This document shows, one piece after another, positions 1 to 5,083 of a stretch of DNA of 5,083 nucleotides. The stretch's first letter is position 1. Each line of letters opens with the position of its first letter. Source of the stretch: JANLQX01 sp043775075 (GTDB taxonomy: Bacteria > Actinomycetota > Acidimicrobiia > Acidimicrobiales > JANYDT01); NCBI GenBank assembly GCA_043775075.1, contig JAYVSS010000152.1, positions 1 through 5,083 on the forward strand. The letters run 5' to 3'. The translations under genes and the position numbers were made by a program. The notes beneath the pieces were generated by a model, which was given only the letters and a program-made list of their open reading frames with translations, searched no databases and was not told the origin of the DNA.

Positions 1-491
1 CACCCCTCCTCCGCAGCGAAAAACCGCACCGAACGGGCCCCCTGCTGACGCTCACGCACTCCAACCCCGTCACGATCCAACTCGAACCGGGTCACCGTCG
101 CTGCAAAGTCCTCGGGCGTCTGCGCCGCCGCCAAAGGCAACAATTCCGCTGCCTCATCCACGTCCACAATTCGTGCCAACACGCACAGATGCTCAGTGGA
201 GACCTCCCCGCGCTCCAGCGCCGCCGCCGCACCCACCACCTTCTCAACCACCTCCGCCGCCCTGGTCTGCTCACGCGCCCGCCGCCCAGAAGACCCAGTG
301 GCACGAGCGAACGCCGCCGCTGTGTCCCGCCCACGCGTCCCCAAGCCAGCAATCAAGGCCGCCGACGCTGCATCCACCATCCGACGAATCCGTTCCAACT
401 CCCGCAACCCACCATCAATATCGGCCCGCGCCCAGCCCACTGGCGCCACCACCGGCACCGAAACACTCGACCAAACGCCTGCTCCTCGCAT
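1..491 (-). CDS. DUF222 (REP13E12-like, probable HNH endonuclease) protein, N-terminal part
   Basis: Partial gene running off the left edge; 163 codons are visible. The frame is open from ATG 491 to base 1, with an upstream in-frame TAG at 521-519. The protein is Ala/Arg/Glu-rich and helical. After a short Pro/Val N-terminus come ELERIRRMVDAASAALIAGL (31-50), ARATGSSGRRAREQTRAA (62-79), VVEKVVGAAAALERGEVSTE (81-100), HLCVLARIVD (101-110), and TPEDFAATVTRFELDRDGV (125-143) followed by RERQQGARSVRFF. This succession, with an ERGEVSTEHL-type segment and a D-rich then R-rich stretch, is the pattern of DUF222. Family members usually carry a C-terminal HNH nuclease domain at about residues 330-400, which would lie outside the window, so nuclease activity is inferred from the family and not seen. 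Such genes are often multicopy in actinobacteria (REP13E12 in M. tuberculosis). ATG 491 is preferred because a promoter predicts a leaderless transcript there; GTG 497 or 500 are in-frame alternatives. No Shine-Dalgarno is convincing. Confidence 0.85.
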   Translation of the reverse strand, partial: MRGAGVWSSVSVPVVAPVGWARADIDGGLRELERIRRMVDAASAALIAGLGTRGRDTAAAFARATGSSGRRAREQTRAAEVVEKVVGAAAALERGEVSTEHLCVLARIVDVDEAAELLPLAAAQTPEDFAATVTRFELDRDGVGVRERQQGARSVRFFAAEEG

Positions 492-498
492 ACCCACC

Positions 499-527
499 AC
501 GATAGACGGCGACCGATACTATGTCAA
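499..527 (-). promoter_or_regulatory. Sigma-70-type promoter for the DUF222 gene, predicted leaderless
   Basis: On the minus strand, a perfect TTGACA (527-522) is followed by a 17-base spacer and TATCGT (504-499), which matches the -10 consensus TATAAT at four of six positions. Seven bases separate the -10 box from the ATG at 491, so the expected transcription start falls on or next to the start codon. Leaderless mRNAs of this design are common in actinobacteria. The lack of a Shine-Dalgarno before 491 agrees with this. The transcription start itself is inferred. Confidence 0.65.
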
Positions 528-710
528 ACACATGTTGGTGGCATACGAACGTATATTCCCCATCGTTTCACATAGGCTCCCGCCAGTGGGAAAACCTAGC
601 GAAGCCCCTGTGACAAATTCGTACCGTGGCATTTCATGCCCATGCCGCTTCCGCTCTTCGTCCATTGCGAACACCAGGGCTCCGTACATTGGAGGGGCGG
701 ACGCCAACGA

Positions 711-750
711 CGGGCAGCGACGGGCAGCGACGGGCTGCGACGGGCTGCGA
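711..750. repeat. 10-bp GC-rich tandem repeat, four units
   Basis: Four consecutive 10-base units: CGGGCAGCGA twice, then CGGGCTGCGA twice. They differ only at the sixth base (A in the first pair, T in the second). The array is preceded by a related CGA at 708-710 and ends abruptly at CTCTCAAAG. Ten bases is close to one helical turn and not a multiple of three, so expansion would shift any reading frame; this argues against a coding role. It lies about 155 bases upstream of the start codon at 906. Confidence 0.85.
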
Positions 751-794
751 CTCTCAAAGTGAGGCGGAAGTTCACCGCAACACGACCGATCCCA

Positions 795-818
795 CCCGGT
801 CCTGGCTGTGAGACCGGG
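795..818 (+). other. Hairpin in the presumed leader of the TIGR03792 gene
   Basis: CCCGGTC (795-801) and GACCGGG (812-818) form a perfect 7-bp stem around a 10-base loop. No T-run follows. It sits about 90 bases before the start codon at 906. It could be a weak terminator, a leader structure or a protein-binding dyad; the sequence does not decide. Confidence 0.4.
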
Positions 819-894
819 GACGCGCTCGACCCGAACCAGCTCACCGGCGTCTTGGCGGGCCAGTCCAACACCTCGAATTCCAAAAGGTTCAACG

Positions 895-903
895 AGGGAG
901 GAG
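895..903 (+). promoter_or_regulatory. Ribosome binding site deciding the start at 906
   Basis: The purine run AGGGAGGAG contains GGAGG (897-901), a strong Shine-Dalgarno match, four to five bases before ATG 906. It is the only strong ribosome binding site in the upstream part of this frame, and it favours 906 over the internal ATG at 981, which is preceded only by a weak GGTGGG. Confidence 0.7.
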
Positions 904-905
904 AG

Positions 906-1274
906 ATGTTCTCCTTGGCGAGTCGGGTCCGGCGCTGGATCACGCCACGCGTAACGGCCATCGCCACTAGAACGGTGGGCATGGTCATCGAATTCCTCAC
1001 CTTCAATATCGAACAGTCAGAACGAGCGGAATGGCTTGCAGTCGAGGAGGCAACCTGGAGTCGCTACCTGGAGAAGCGCCCCGGATTCATCCGCAAAGAG
1101 ATGTGGACCAACCGTGAGAATCCTCTCGAAGTCCACGCGGTGATCTGGTGGACGGATTGGGAAACCTGGCAGACCGTTCCCGAGGAAGACATAGTCGAAG
1201 TGGACGCCGCCATGGGTACGTGGTTTCGAATCCACACCTCGATGCGAATCTTTGACGTGATCCGCGACTGCTAG
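906..1274 (+). CDS. TIGR03792 family protein (predicted dimeric alpha/beta barrel)
   Basis: A 122-residue protein. From residue 26 it reads MVIEFLTFNI, then WSRYLEKRPGFIRKEMW, then a VHAVIWWTDWETWQTVP segment and a final RIFDVIRDC strand. This order matches TIGR03792, a family of roughly 100 residues best known from cyanobacteria: an MVIE-L-F first strand, a W...PGF.-KE-W centre, and an I.W.....W..IP strand and turn. The layout resembles ABM-like ferredoxin-fold proteins that dimerise into a barrel, but no catalytic residues are assigned and the biochemical role is unknown. The start at 906 is chosen for its strong Shine-Dalgarno. It adds 25 residues (MFSLASRVRRWITPRVTAIA...) rich in Arg and with no acidic residue, which the core family lacks; ATG 981 would give the canonical 97-residue form. 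The gene is followed 45 bases later by the acyl-CoA ligase on the same strand, so cotranscription is possible, although an inverted repeat separates them. Family assignment is fairly secure; the start is less so. Confidence 0.8.
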   Translation: MFSLASRVRRWITPRVTAIATRTVGMVIEFLTFNIEQSERAEWLAVEEATWSRYLEKRPGFIRKEMWTNRENPLEVHAVIWWTDWETWQTVPEEDIVEVDAAMGTWFRIHTSMRIFDVIRDC

Positions 1275-1282
1275 GCGAGCCG

Positions 1283-1310
1283 TCTATGGGATCGGCGCAG
1301 ATCCCATAGA
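1283..1310. promoter_or_regulatory. Perfect 11-bp inverted repeat, possible operator before the ligase
   Basis: TCTATGGGATC (1283-1293) and GATCCCATAGA (1300-1310) are exact reverse complements around the 6-base spacer GGCGCA. The repeat begins 8 bases after the stop of the TIGR03792 gene and ends 9 bases before ATG 1320. It overlaps the possible -10 element at 1307-1312. If transcription starts at 1320, the dyad covers about -37 to -10, the usual place for a repressor operator. As RNA it could also form an 11-bp hairpin acting as a terminator or processing site for the upstream gene, but no T-run follows. The symmetry is certain; the function is inferred. Confidence 0.7.
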
Positions 1311-1312
1311 TT
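1307..1312 (+). promoter_or_regulatory. Possible -10 box for a leaderless ligase transcript
   Basis: TAGATT fits the TANNNT pattern of actinobacterial -10 boxes and is followed by 7 bases and then ATG 1320, the same spacing seen at the DUF222 gene. No good -35 is present at 16-18 bases upstream (the 17-base position is CTATGG). The ligase has no clear Shine-Dalgarno, which fits a leaderless start. The match is short and could be chance. Confidence 0.35.
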
Positions 1313-1319
1313 GGCGTTC

Positions 1320-2990
1320 ATGTTGAGCACGATGCAGGACTATCCGCTGACCGTCACGTCTATCCTCCGCCGCGGCTTGGCCATCTACGGCCGCTCAACC
1401 GTAAGCACACTGACGAACTACAACGCCGACACGGGCGACCTAACTATGCGACGCGCCACGTATGCCGACATCGGGGCCAACGCCGCTCGGCTCGCCAATG
1501 CGCTGCGGAAGCTCGGCATCTCGGGCGATGAGCGGGTCGGCACGTTTTGCTGGAACCACTCTGAGCATCTTGAGGCCTACCTGGCGATCCCGTCGATGGG
1601 CGCGGTACTTCACACGCTCAACATTCGCCTGTTCCCCGAGCAGCTGACCTACGTGATCAACCACGCCGACGATCGCGTCATCATCATCGACGCGTCGCTC
1701 ATTCCGCTGCTTCGCAAGGTCGCTGGCACCCTGCCGAACGTGAAGCATTTCCTTGTCGTCGGCGACGCCGATCACACCACGCTGACCGAAGCATTTCCGG
1801 GCGCCACAACAAGCGACTACCACCAAGCACTTGGCGCGGAGGAAACTTCGTTTCATTGGGTCGAGCCCGATGAGCGAAGCGCCGCCGCCATGTGTTACAC
1901 CTCCGGCACTACCGGCAACCCGAAAGGTGTTGCCTACAGTCATAGGTCCACATACCTTCACTCACTGGCCTCGCTGGCGGCGCCGATGCTTGGCCTCGAT
2001 GAAGCGGACAAGCTGCTGGTGATCGTGCCGATGTTTCACGCCAACGCGTGGGGCGCTCCGTATTCCGGGTTCTTCACCGGCGCTGACTTCGTATTCCCCG
2101 TGCAGTACCTCCAGGCCGCCCCGCTGACCCAACTGGTCAAACAGGAGCGGCCGAGCGTCACCATGGCTGTCCCCACAATCTGGAATGACATCTGGAACTA
2201 CGGCGAGCGCAACACCATCGATCTGTCGTCGTTGCGCAGCGTGACGGCGGGCGGCTCAGCCGTTCCCCGCATTCTCATGCAGCGGTTCTTGGACAAGTAC
2301 GGCCTACAGATCATGCAGGGCTGGGGGATGACGGAGACGTCGCCACTCGGTTCGCTCGCCCGACCACACAAAAACGCCACGCCCGACCAGTTCATGGACT
2401 ACCACGACCTCGCCGGTCGGGTGCTTCCGGGCATCGAGATGCGTATCGTCACCGAGGCCGACGACGGCACCCCCACTGTGGCGCTGCAGGACGGAACCAC
2501 CATCGGTGAGATCGAAGTGCGGGGTCCTTGGGTTACCGGTTCGTACTACCTCGACGCCACCCCGGAGAAGTTCCGCGACGGTTGGCTGCGCACCGGGGAC
2601 ATGGGCACCCTCGATGATCTCGGATATCTCCGCATCACCGATCGCACCAAGGACGTCATCAAGTCGGGCGGCGAATGGGTTTCGTCGATCGATTTGGAAA
2701 ACGTGATCATGGCCCATCCGGACATCCTCGAAGCCGCCGTTATTGGCATCCCCGACGCCAAGTGGGACGAACGTCCTTTGGCCTGCCTCGTGGTCCGGGA
2801 AGGCGTCGAGGCCGGGCCCGCTCTCATCGAAAGCGTGAGATCGTTCCTCGGTGAGCGGGTGGCGAAGTGGTGGATTCCGGAGCGCTGGTCCTTCATCCCT
2901 GTCGTTCCGAAGACCAGCGTGGGCAAGTTCGACAAGAAGGTATTGCGCGCCCAGCACGCCGACAACGCTCTCGAGGTCCACGGGGCATAA
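1320..2990 (+). CDS. AMP-forming fatty acyl-CoA ligase (AlkK-like)
   Basis: A complete 556-residue ANL-superfamily enzyme, which would activate a carboxylic acid with ATP to an acyl-adenylate and then to acyl-CoA, most likely in the cytosol. All key motifs are intact: phosphate loop TSGTTGNPKG (194-203), QGWGMTETSP (333-342), the TGD of GWLRTGD (421-427) with its ribose-binding Asp427, hinge DRTKDVIKSGGEWVSS (441-456), and the C-terminal catalytic lysine K536 in TSVGKFDKK. The N-terminus (MLSTMQDYPLTVTSILRRG), VLHTLNIRLFPEQLTYVINHA, and ERPSVTMAVPTIWNDIWNY are typical of the roughly 540-residue AlkK-like medium/long-chain ligases; the DMSP-pathway ligase DmdB lies in the same neighbourhood, so chain length and substrate cannot be set from sequence. 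No signal peptide or membrane segment is evident. ATG 1320 fits the family start; TTG 1311 and ATG 1332 are in-frame alternatives. It follows the TIGR03792 gene on the same strand and converges with the Rv0862c-like gene. The upstream dyad suggests dedicated control. Confidence 0.93.
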   Translation: MLSTMQDYPLTVTSILRRGLAIYGRSTVSTLTNYNADTGDLTMRRATYADIGANAARLANALRKLGISGDERVGTFCWNHSEHLEAYLAIPSMGAVLHTLNIRLFPEQLTYVINHADDRVIIIDASLIPLLRKVAGTLPNVKHFLVVGDADHTTLTEAFPGATTSDYHQALGAEETSFHWVEPDERSAAAMCYTSGTTGNPKGVAYSHRSTYLHSLASLAAPMLGLDEADKLLVIVPMFHANAWGAPYSGFFTGADFVFPVQYLQAAPLTQLVKQERPSVTMAVPTIWNDIWNYGERNTIDLSSLRSVTAGGSAVPRILMQRFLDKYGLQIMQGWGMTETSPLGSLARPHKNATPDQFMDYHDLAGRVLPGIEMRIVTEADDGTPTVALQDGTTIGEIEVRGPWVTGSYYLDATPEKFRDGWLRTGDMGTLDDLGYLRITDRTKDVIKSGGEWVSSIDLENVIMAHPDILEAAVIGIPDAKWDERPLACLVVREGVEAGPALIESVRSFLGERVAKWWIPERWSFIPVVPKTSVGKFDKKVLRAQHADNALEVHGA

Positions 2991-2993
2991 CCC

Positions 2994-3014
2994 GGACCCG
3001 CCTCATTGGGTGCC
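2994..3014 (+). terminator. Hairpin just after the ligase stop, candidate terminator
   Basis: GGACCC (2994-2999) pairs with GGGTGCC (3008-3014) around an 8-base loop, leaving one bulged G. It starts three bases after the TAA of the ligase gene. There is no T-run, so it is not a classical intrinsic terminator; T-less hairpins are often seen after actinobacterial genes. Its stability was not calculated. Confidence 0.3.
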
Positions 3015-3056
3015 CGGACATTCTTGGGTGGCCAGACCGTCATTATTGACCGCTAC

Positions 3057-3149
3057 GCCGCCCAATACAGCCGAGCCACCCGATAACAGCCAAGCCGCCC
3101 AATACAGCTGAGCCACCCGATAACAGCCGAGCTACCCGATACTGCCGGC
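3057..3149. repeat. Composite 18/19-bp tandem repeat between convergent genes
   Basis: Two kinds of unit alternate without gaps. Type A is 18 bases, GCCGCCCAATACAGCCGA, at 3057-3074 and 3094-3111. Type B is 19 bases, GCCACCCGATAACAGCCAA, at 3075-3093 and 3112-3130. A fifth, diverged B-like unit occupies 3131-3149. The 37-base A+B pair is thus present twice and differs at only two positions (C/T at 3072 versus 3109, A/G at 3092 versus 3129). A and B are themselves related (GCCrCCCrATAaCAGC), suggesting an older duplication of a single unit and then of the pair. The array fills most of the space between the two convergent stop codons. Confidence 0.85.
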
Positions 3150-3175
3150 CGACCTGGAACGTCGGTTAGCCGGCG
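3144..3175 (-). terminator. Hairpin at the 3' end of the Rv0862c-like gene, candidate terminator
   Basis: On the minus strand the stop TAA (3168-3166) is followed at once by CCGAC, a 7-base loop GTTCCAG, and GTCGG (3165-3149). An outer GCCGG/CCGGC pair (3144-3148 with 3171-3175) can extend the stem across a small bulge that contains the stop codon. The T-run of a classical terminator is missing. The position favours a 3'-end structure, but termination is inferred. Confidence 0.4.
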
Positions 3176-5083
3176 GCGCGCAGTCGACGAACCAACACCG
3201 AAACTCGCTCGGGGATTTGCGTCGGCATAGAAGAGGCATTCGGGCCCGACGTTTGCGCTTCCGCCCAGATGGACCGGGCGATCGCGTCTTCCTTCGTGCG
3301 CGGACGGCCGAGAGCAAACGGTGTCGACACCGTGGACGGTTCACGAATGACCACCTCGCCTTCGGTATTTTCCTGCACCGGAAGGAAGCCGGCGTCTCGC
3401 AAACCGGCGATCAACTTCACCGGTGTCAACGAAGACACCGCCACCGTCGGCGCAACGATGCGGAGCTTGCATTTCGCCGCCTTTTTGGTTCGCACGACCT
3501 GAACCAGCAAGGCCGGATCGTCGCAACGTACATACGACGCGGCCGACCCCACGCGCAACGTGCCGTGCCGGCGAGCCACATCTTCGATGAGGTAGCCGAG
3601 GGCCTGCGGGACGGTGGGTCGGGCGTGTTCGGTGAGGAACACCACGATGTCCGCCGCCGTGCGTCCGATATCAAACGCTCGACGCAGCGACCCTTCGGTG
3701 ATGCGATAGACCGTCGCCGCGCCCGACGACGACAACTCCCCGATCAAGGCCAACTCCGACGACACCGAACCGTCGAGCTCCGCCGGAGCAATCGCCGTGC
3801 CGTCGCCCTGGATAGTGAAGATCGATACGACGGGCGGAAACACCGGCTCGGCCGCACTGGACACCGCTTCCTCGTCGCCGAACAACACAGCCTTCGCCAA
3901 CGGAGTCAGCGCACCGTCTCGGAGCAGTCCAAGAATCGCCAGTTCCGCCATCAATTCATCTGTGTACATAGTGGCGTCGCCGACCGACGCCCAACGTCCA
4001 GGGCCGTGCCAATACGCGCGCTTACCAACGTCGTCGATGTTTGGAACGCCTTCTTCCTCGACGGAAGCAAGGGCCTCGACAATCCGAACACGACGCCATA
4101 CTTCATCGATGTCGGTGTACCAGGAGGGCGAAAGTGGGGCGTCGGTCTTCGACGAGCGGGCGCCGACGACCACCCGTGACACCGGCACTGAACTGTGCTG
4201 CCACGCCCGTACGACCGCCAGCCATCGCGTGAGCGGGGGCTGGGCCAACCACTCCTGAAACGCCGGGGTCGGCCCGACTCGCTCGGTGAACGGATCGGCG
4301 ACCAGCAACCCGGCGAGGCCCGCCACCTCCACGATCCGCGCAGTCGAGTGCTCGTCGAACCCCAATGCTTTGGCAGTGGAGCGGACCTCTTTGACCGGCA
4401 CCCCTCCGGCCTTGAGCGATGGCGTGCCATCCTGCGCCCATGTGGCTCCGATCCGACGAATCGTGTCGATCACCGCGAGCGGACCGAGCTCAACGATTCC
4501 CGCTCGACGCGACGAGAGGTCAGCACCCAAACGAACTCCGACCTTCGGCGCGTCGGTCGAAAACGCCCGGAGGGCAGATCCCCCGCGCAGCTCCACGGCG
4601 ATTTCGCGGGGGATCACGGCTGCGTCTTGGCCATACGGAATGAGCAAAGCGTGGGACAGCAACCAGGCGATGTCGTCGTTGATGTTGTGACGCGACCACG
4701 GACGCAAGTCGATATCGATAACGCAGCCGTGATCATGAATCGTGATCAAGGCCGAGAGTGCCCCGCCCGGCGCCCGTTCGATCAGGGTGGTGAAGGTCGG
4801 GCCGGAGGAAAGGACGTTGACGATGTCGCCGATCAACCCGACTTTGGCCACCGGCCGCAACTCGATCTGCAGATTCTGGGTGATCGTCCGTAGTTCCGGA
4901 ACGGAGTACCGATCGAGCAGCTGAGCGAGCGGGGGACGGAGGTCAAACGGCGTGTTCAGCACCCGACGCATGGCCGGAGTAAGCGAATACAGACGATTGC
5001 CCGAATCGACAATCTGCGTGGCAACCGCCAAACCCAACACGCGAGCTCGCTCCAATGCCCCGGCGATTACCGCCAACGAGGGG
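3166..5083 (-). CDS. Helicase-associated (XPB/Ssl2-like domain) protein, Rv0862c family, N-terminus missing
   Basis: The frame is open across the right edge, so the 5' end is outside the window; about 638 residues are visible, against about 750 for M. tuberculosis Rv0862c. Positions below count from TTG 5076, a convenience and probably not the true start. Recognisable blocks are a winged-helix-like N-terminal part (LAQLLDRYSVPELRTI, 50-65), HALLIPYGQDAAVIPREIAVELRGG (142-166, a family hallmark), PVKEVRSTAKALGF...VEVAGLAGLL (227-258), and a C-terminal segment at about 415-540 resembling the helicase-associated domain PF13625: FTIQGDGTAIAPAEL (420-434), AATVYRITEGSLRRAFDIGR (453-472), VPQALGYLIEDVARRHG (489-505), YVRCDDPALL (515-524). 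No Walker A or DEAH motif is seen, so it is not itself a helicase. It may assist DNA transactions alongside an XPB-type helicase, as suggested by the neighbouring ercc3 gene in M. tuberculosis; the molecular function is not established. Here no such gene follows on this strand. Confidence 0.85.
   Translation of the reverse strand, partial: PSLAVIAGALERARVLGLAVATQIVDSGNRLYSLTPAMRRVLNTPFDLRPPLAQLLDRYSVPELRTITQNLQIELRPVAKVGLIGDIVNVLSSGPTFTTLIERAPGGALSALITIHDHGCVIDIDLRPWSRHNINDDIAWLLSHALLIPYGQDAAVIPREIAVELRGGSALRAFSTDAPKVGVRLGADLSSRRAGIVELGPLAVIDTIRRIGATWAQDGTPSLKAGGVPVKEVRSTAKALGFDEHSTARIVEVAGLAGLLVADPFTERVGPTPAFQEWLAQPPLTRWLAVVRAWQHSSVPVSRVVVGARSSKTDAPLSPSWYTDIDEVWRRVRIVEALASVEEEGVPNIDDVGKRAYWHGPGRWASVGDATMYTDELMAELAILGLLRDGALTPLAKAVLFGDEEAVSSAAEPVFPPVVSIFTIQGDGTAIAPAELDGSVSSELALIGELSSSGAATVYRITEGSLRRAFDIGRTAADIVVFLTEHARPTVPQALGYLIEDVARRHGTLRVGSAASYVRCDDPALLVQVVRTKKAAKCKLRIVAPTVAVSSLTPVKLIAGLRDAGFLPVQENTEGEVVIREPSTVSTPFALGRPRTKEDAIARSIWAEAQTSGPNASSMPTQIPERVSVLVRRLRAAG

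Larger units (their letters stand above)
528..905. other. Intergenic region without a supported gene
   Basis: Divergent spacer between the DUF222 gene (minus) and the TIGR03792 gene (plus). Several frames are open through it, but their products are Pro/Arg-rich or low-complexity, match no family I recognise, and cross the 10-bp tandem repeat. It contains a small palindrome at 543-554 (ATACG-AA-CGTAT) overlapping a TATATT element at 552-557, a 5-bp hairpin at 628-640 (GGCAT-ttc-ATGCC), the tandem repeat at 711-750 and the hairpin at 795-818. The plus-strand promoter for the gene at 906 should lie here, but I could not find a convincing -35/-10 pair; TATATT at 552-557 and TACATT at 685-690 are only weak -10 candidates. 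Confidence 0.5.

Noticed and set aside
519..707. 62-codon minus-strand frame in the intergenic region
   Set aside because: No recognisable domain, no convincing ribosome binding site, and it would run over the promoter of the DUF222 gene. Length is within chance for this base composition.
196..762. 188-codon open frame on the plus strand
   Set aside because: Its first half lies antisense to the DUF222 gene and its product is Pro/Ala/Thr/Arg low-complexity; its end crosses the 10-bp repeat. High-GC antisense openness explains it.
636..905. Upstream in-frame extension of the TIGR03792 gene to 636
   Set aside because: The added residues are low-complexity, are encoded through the tandem repeat, and have no Shine-Dalgarno, while a strong one precedes ATG 906.
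1311..1319. TTG 1311 as start of the ligase
   Set aside because: It would add only three residues, directly abuts the palindrome without a ribosome binding site, and family members usually begin at the equivalent of ATG 1320.
2304..2981. 225-codon minus-strand frame inside the ligase
   Set aside because: It is antisense to conserved adenylate-forming motifs; the sense frame is intact over its whole length.
3057..3149. CRISPR array
   Set aside because: Units are directly adjacent with no unique spacers, and alternate between two related short sequences; this is a tandem repeat.
3217..4179. 320-codon plus-strand frame
   Set aside because: It is antisense to the Rv0862c-like gene, the product is extremely Arg-rich and matches nothing known; the minus-strand frame carries conserved family motifs.
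4195..4893. 232-codon plus-strand frame
   Set aside because: Same reasoning: Arg/Asp-rich antisense shadow of the Rv0862c-like gene.
5074..5076. TTG 5076 as the true start of the Rv0862c-like protein
   Set aside because: The frame stays open to the window edge, there is no ribosome binding site in the few bases available, and the family normally has roughly 100 further N-terminal residues.

Overview
The window is high-GC bacterial DNA that most resembles an actinobacterium. Three things point there: a DUF222 (REP13E12/HNH-type) protein, a protein of the mycobacterial Rv0862c family (helicase-associated, XPB/Ssl2-like domain), and promoters placed so that the transcript would begin at the start codon (leaderless mRNA). 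The lineage within Actinobacteria, for example Acidimicrobiia versus Mycobacteriales, cannot be fixed from these five kilobases. Four protein-coding genes can be supported, two of them cut by the window edges.

Layout. (1) 1-491, minus strand: the N-terminal 163 residues of a DUF222 protein, which continues off the left edge. A good sigma-70-type promoter lies just upstream and predicts a leaderless start at 491. (2) 492-905: about 400 bases without a convincing gene, holding a short AT-rich palindrome, a 10-bp tandem repeat (four units) and a 7-bp-stem hairpin. (3) 906-1274, plus strand: a small protein of the TIGR03792 family, predicted dimeric alpha/beta-barrel fold, with a strong Shine-Dalgarno and a 25-residue basic N-terminal extension. 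(4) 1275-1319: a 45-base gap filled mostly by a perfect 11-bp inverted repeat, which overlaps a possible -10 box for the next gene. (5) 1320-2990, plus strand: a complete acyl-CoA ligase of the AMP-forming family, closest by pattern to AlkK-like medium/long-chain fatty acid CoA ligases. (6) 2991-3165: a convergent intergenic region with hairpins at both gene ends and an 18/19-bp composite tandem repeat. (7) 3166-5083, minus strand: the Rv0862c-like protein, whose N-terminus runs off the right edge.

How the parts may work together. The TIGR03792 gene and the ligase are codirectional and close, so they may be cotranscribed or share control through the inverted repeat. A link to acyl-CoA activation is inference only. 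The Rv0862c-like gene converges on the ligase and, unlike the M. tuberculosis arrangement, is not followed by an XPB helicase gene on its own strand. No CRISPR array, tRNA, rRNA, insertion sequence or obvious defence system is visible. The most interesting material is the non-coding structure: the operator-like palindrome, the two tandem repeats and the leaderless promoter.
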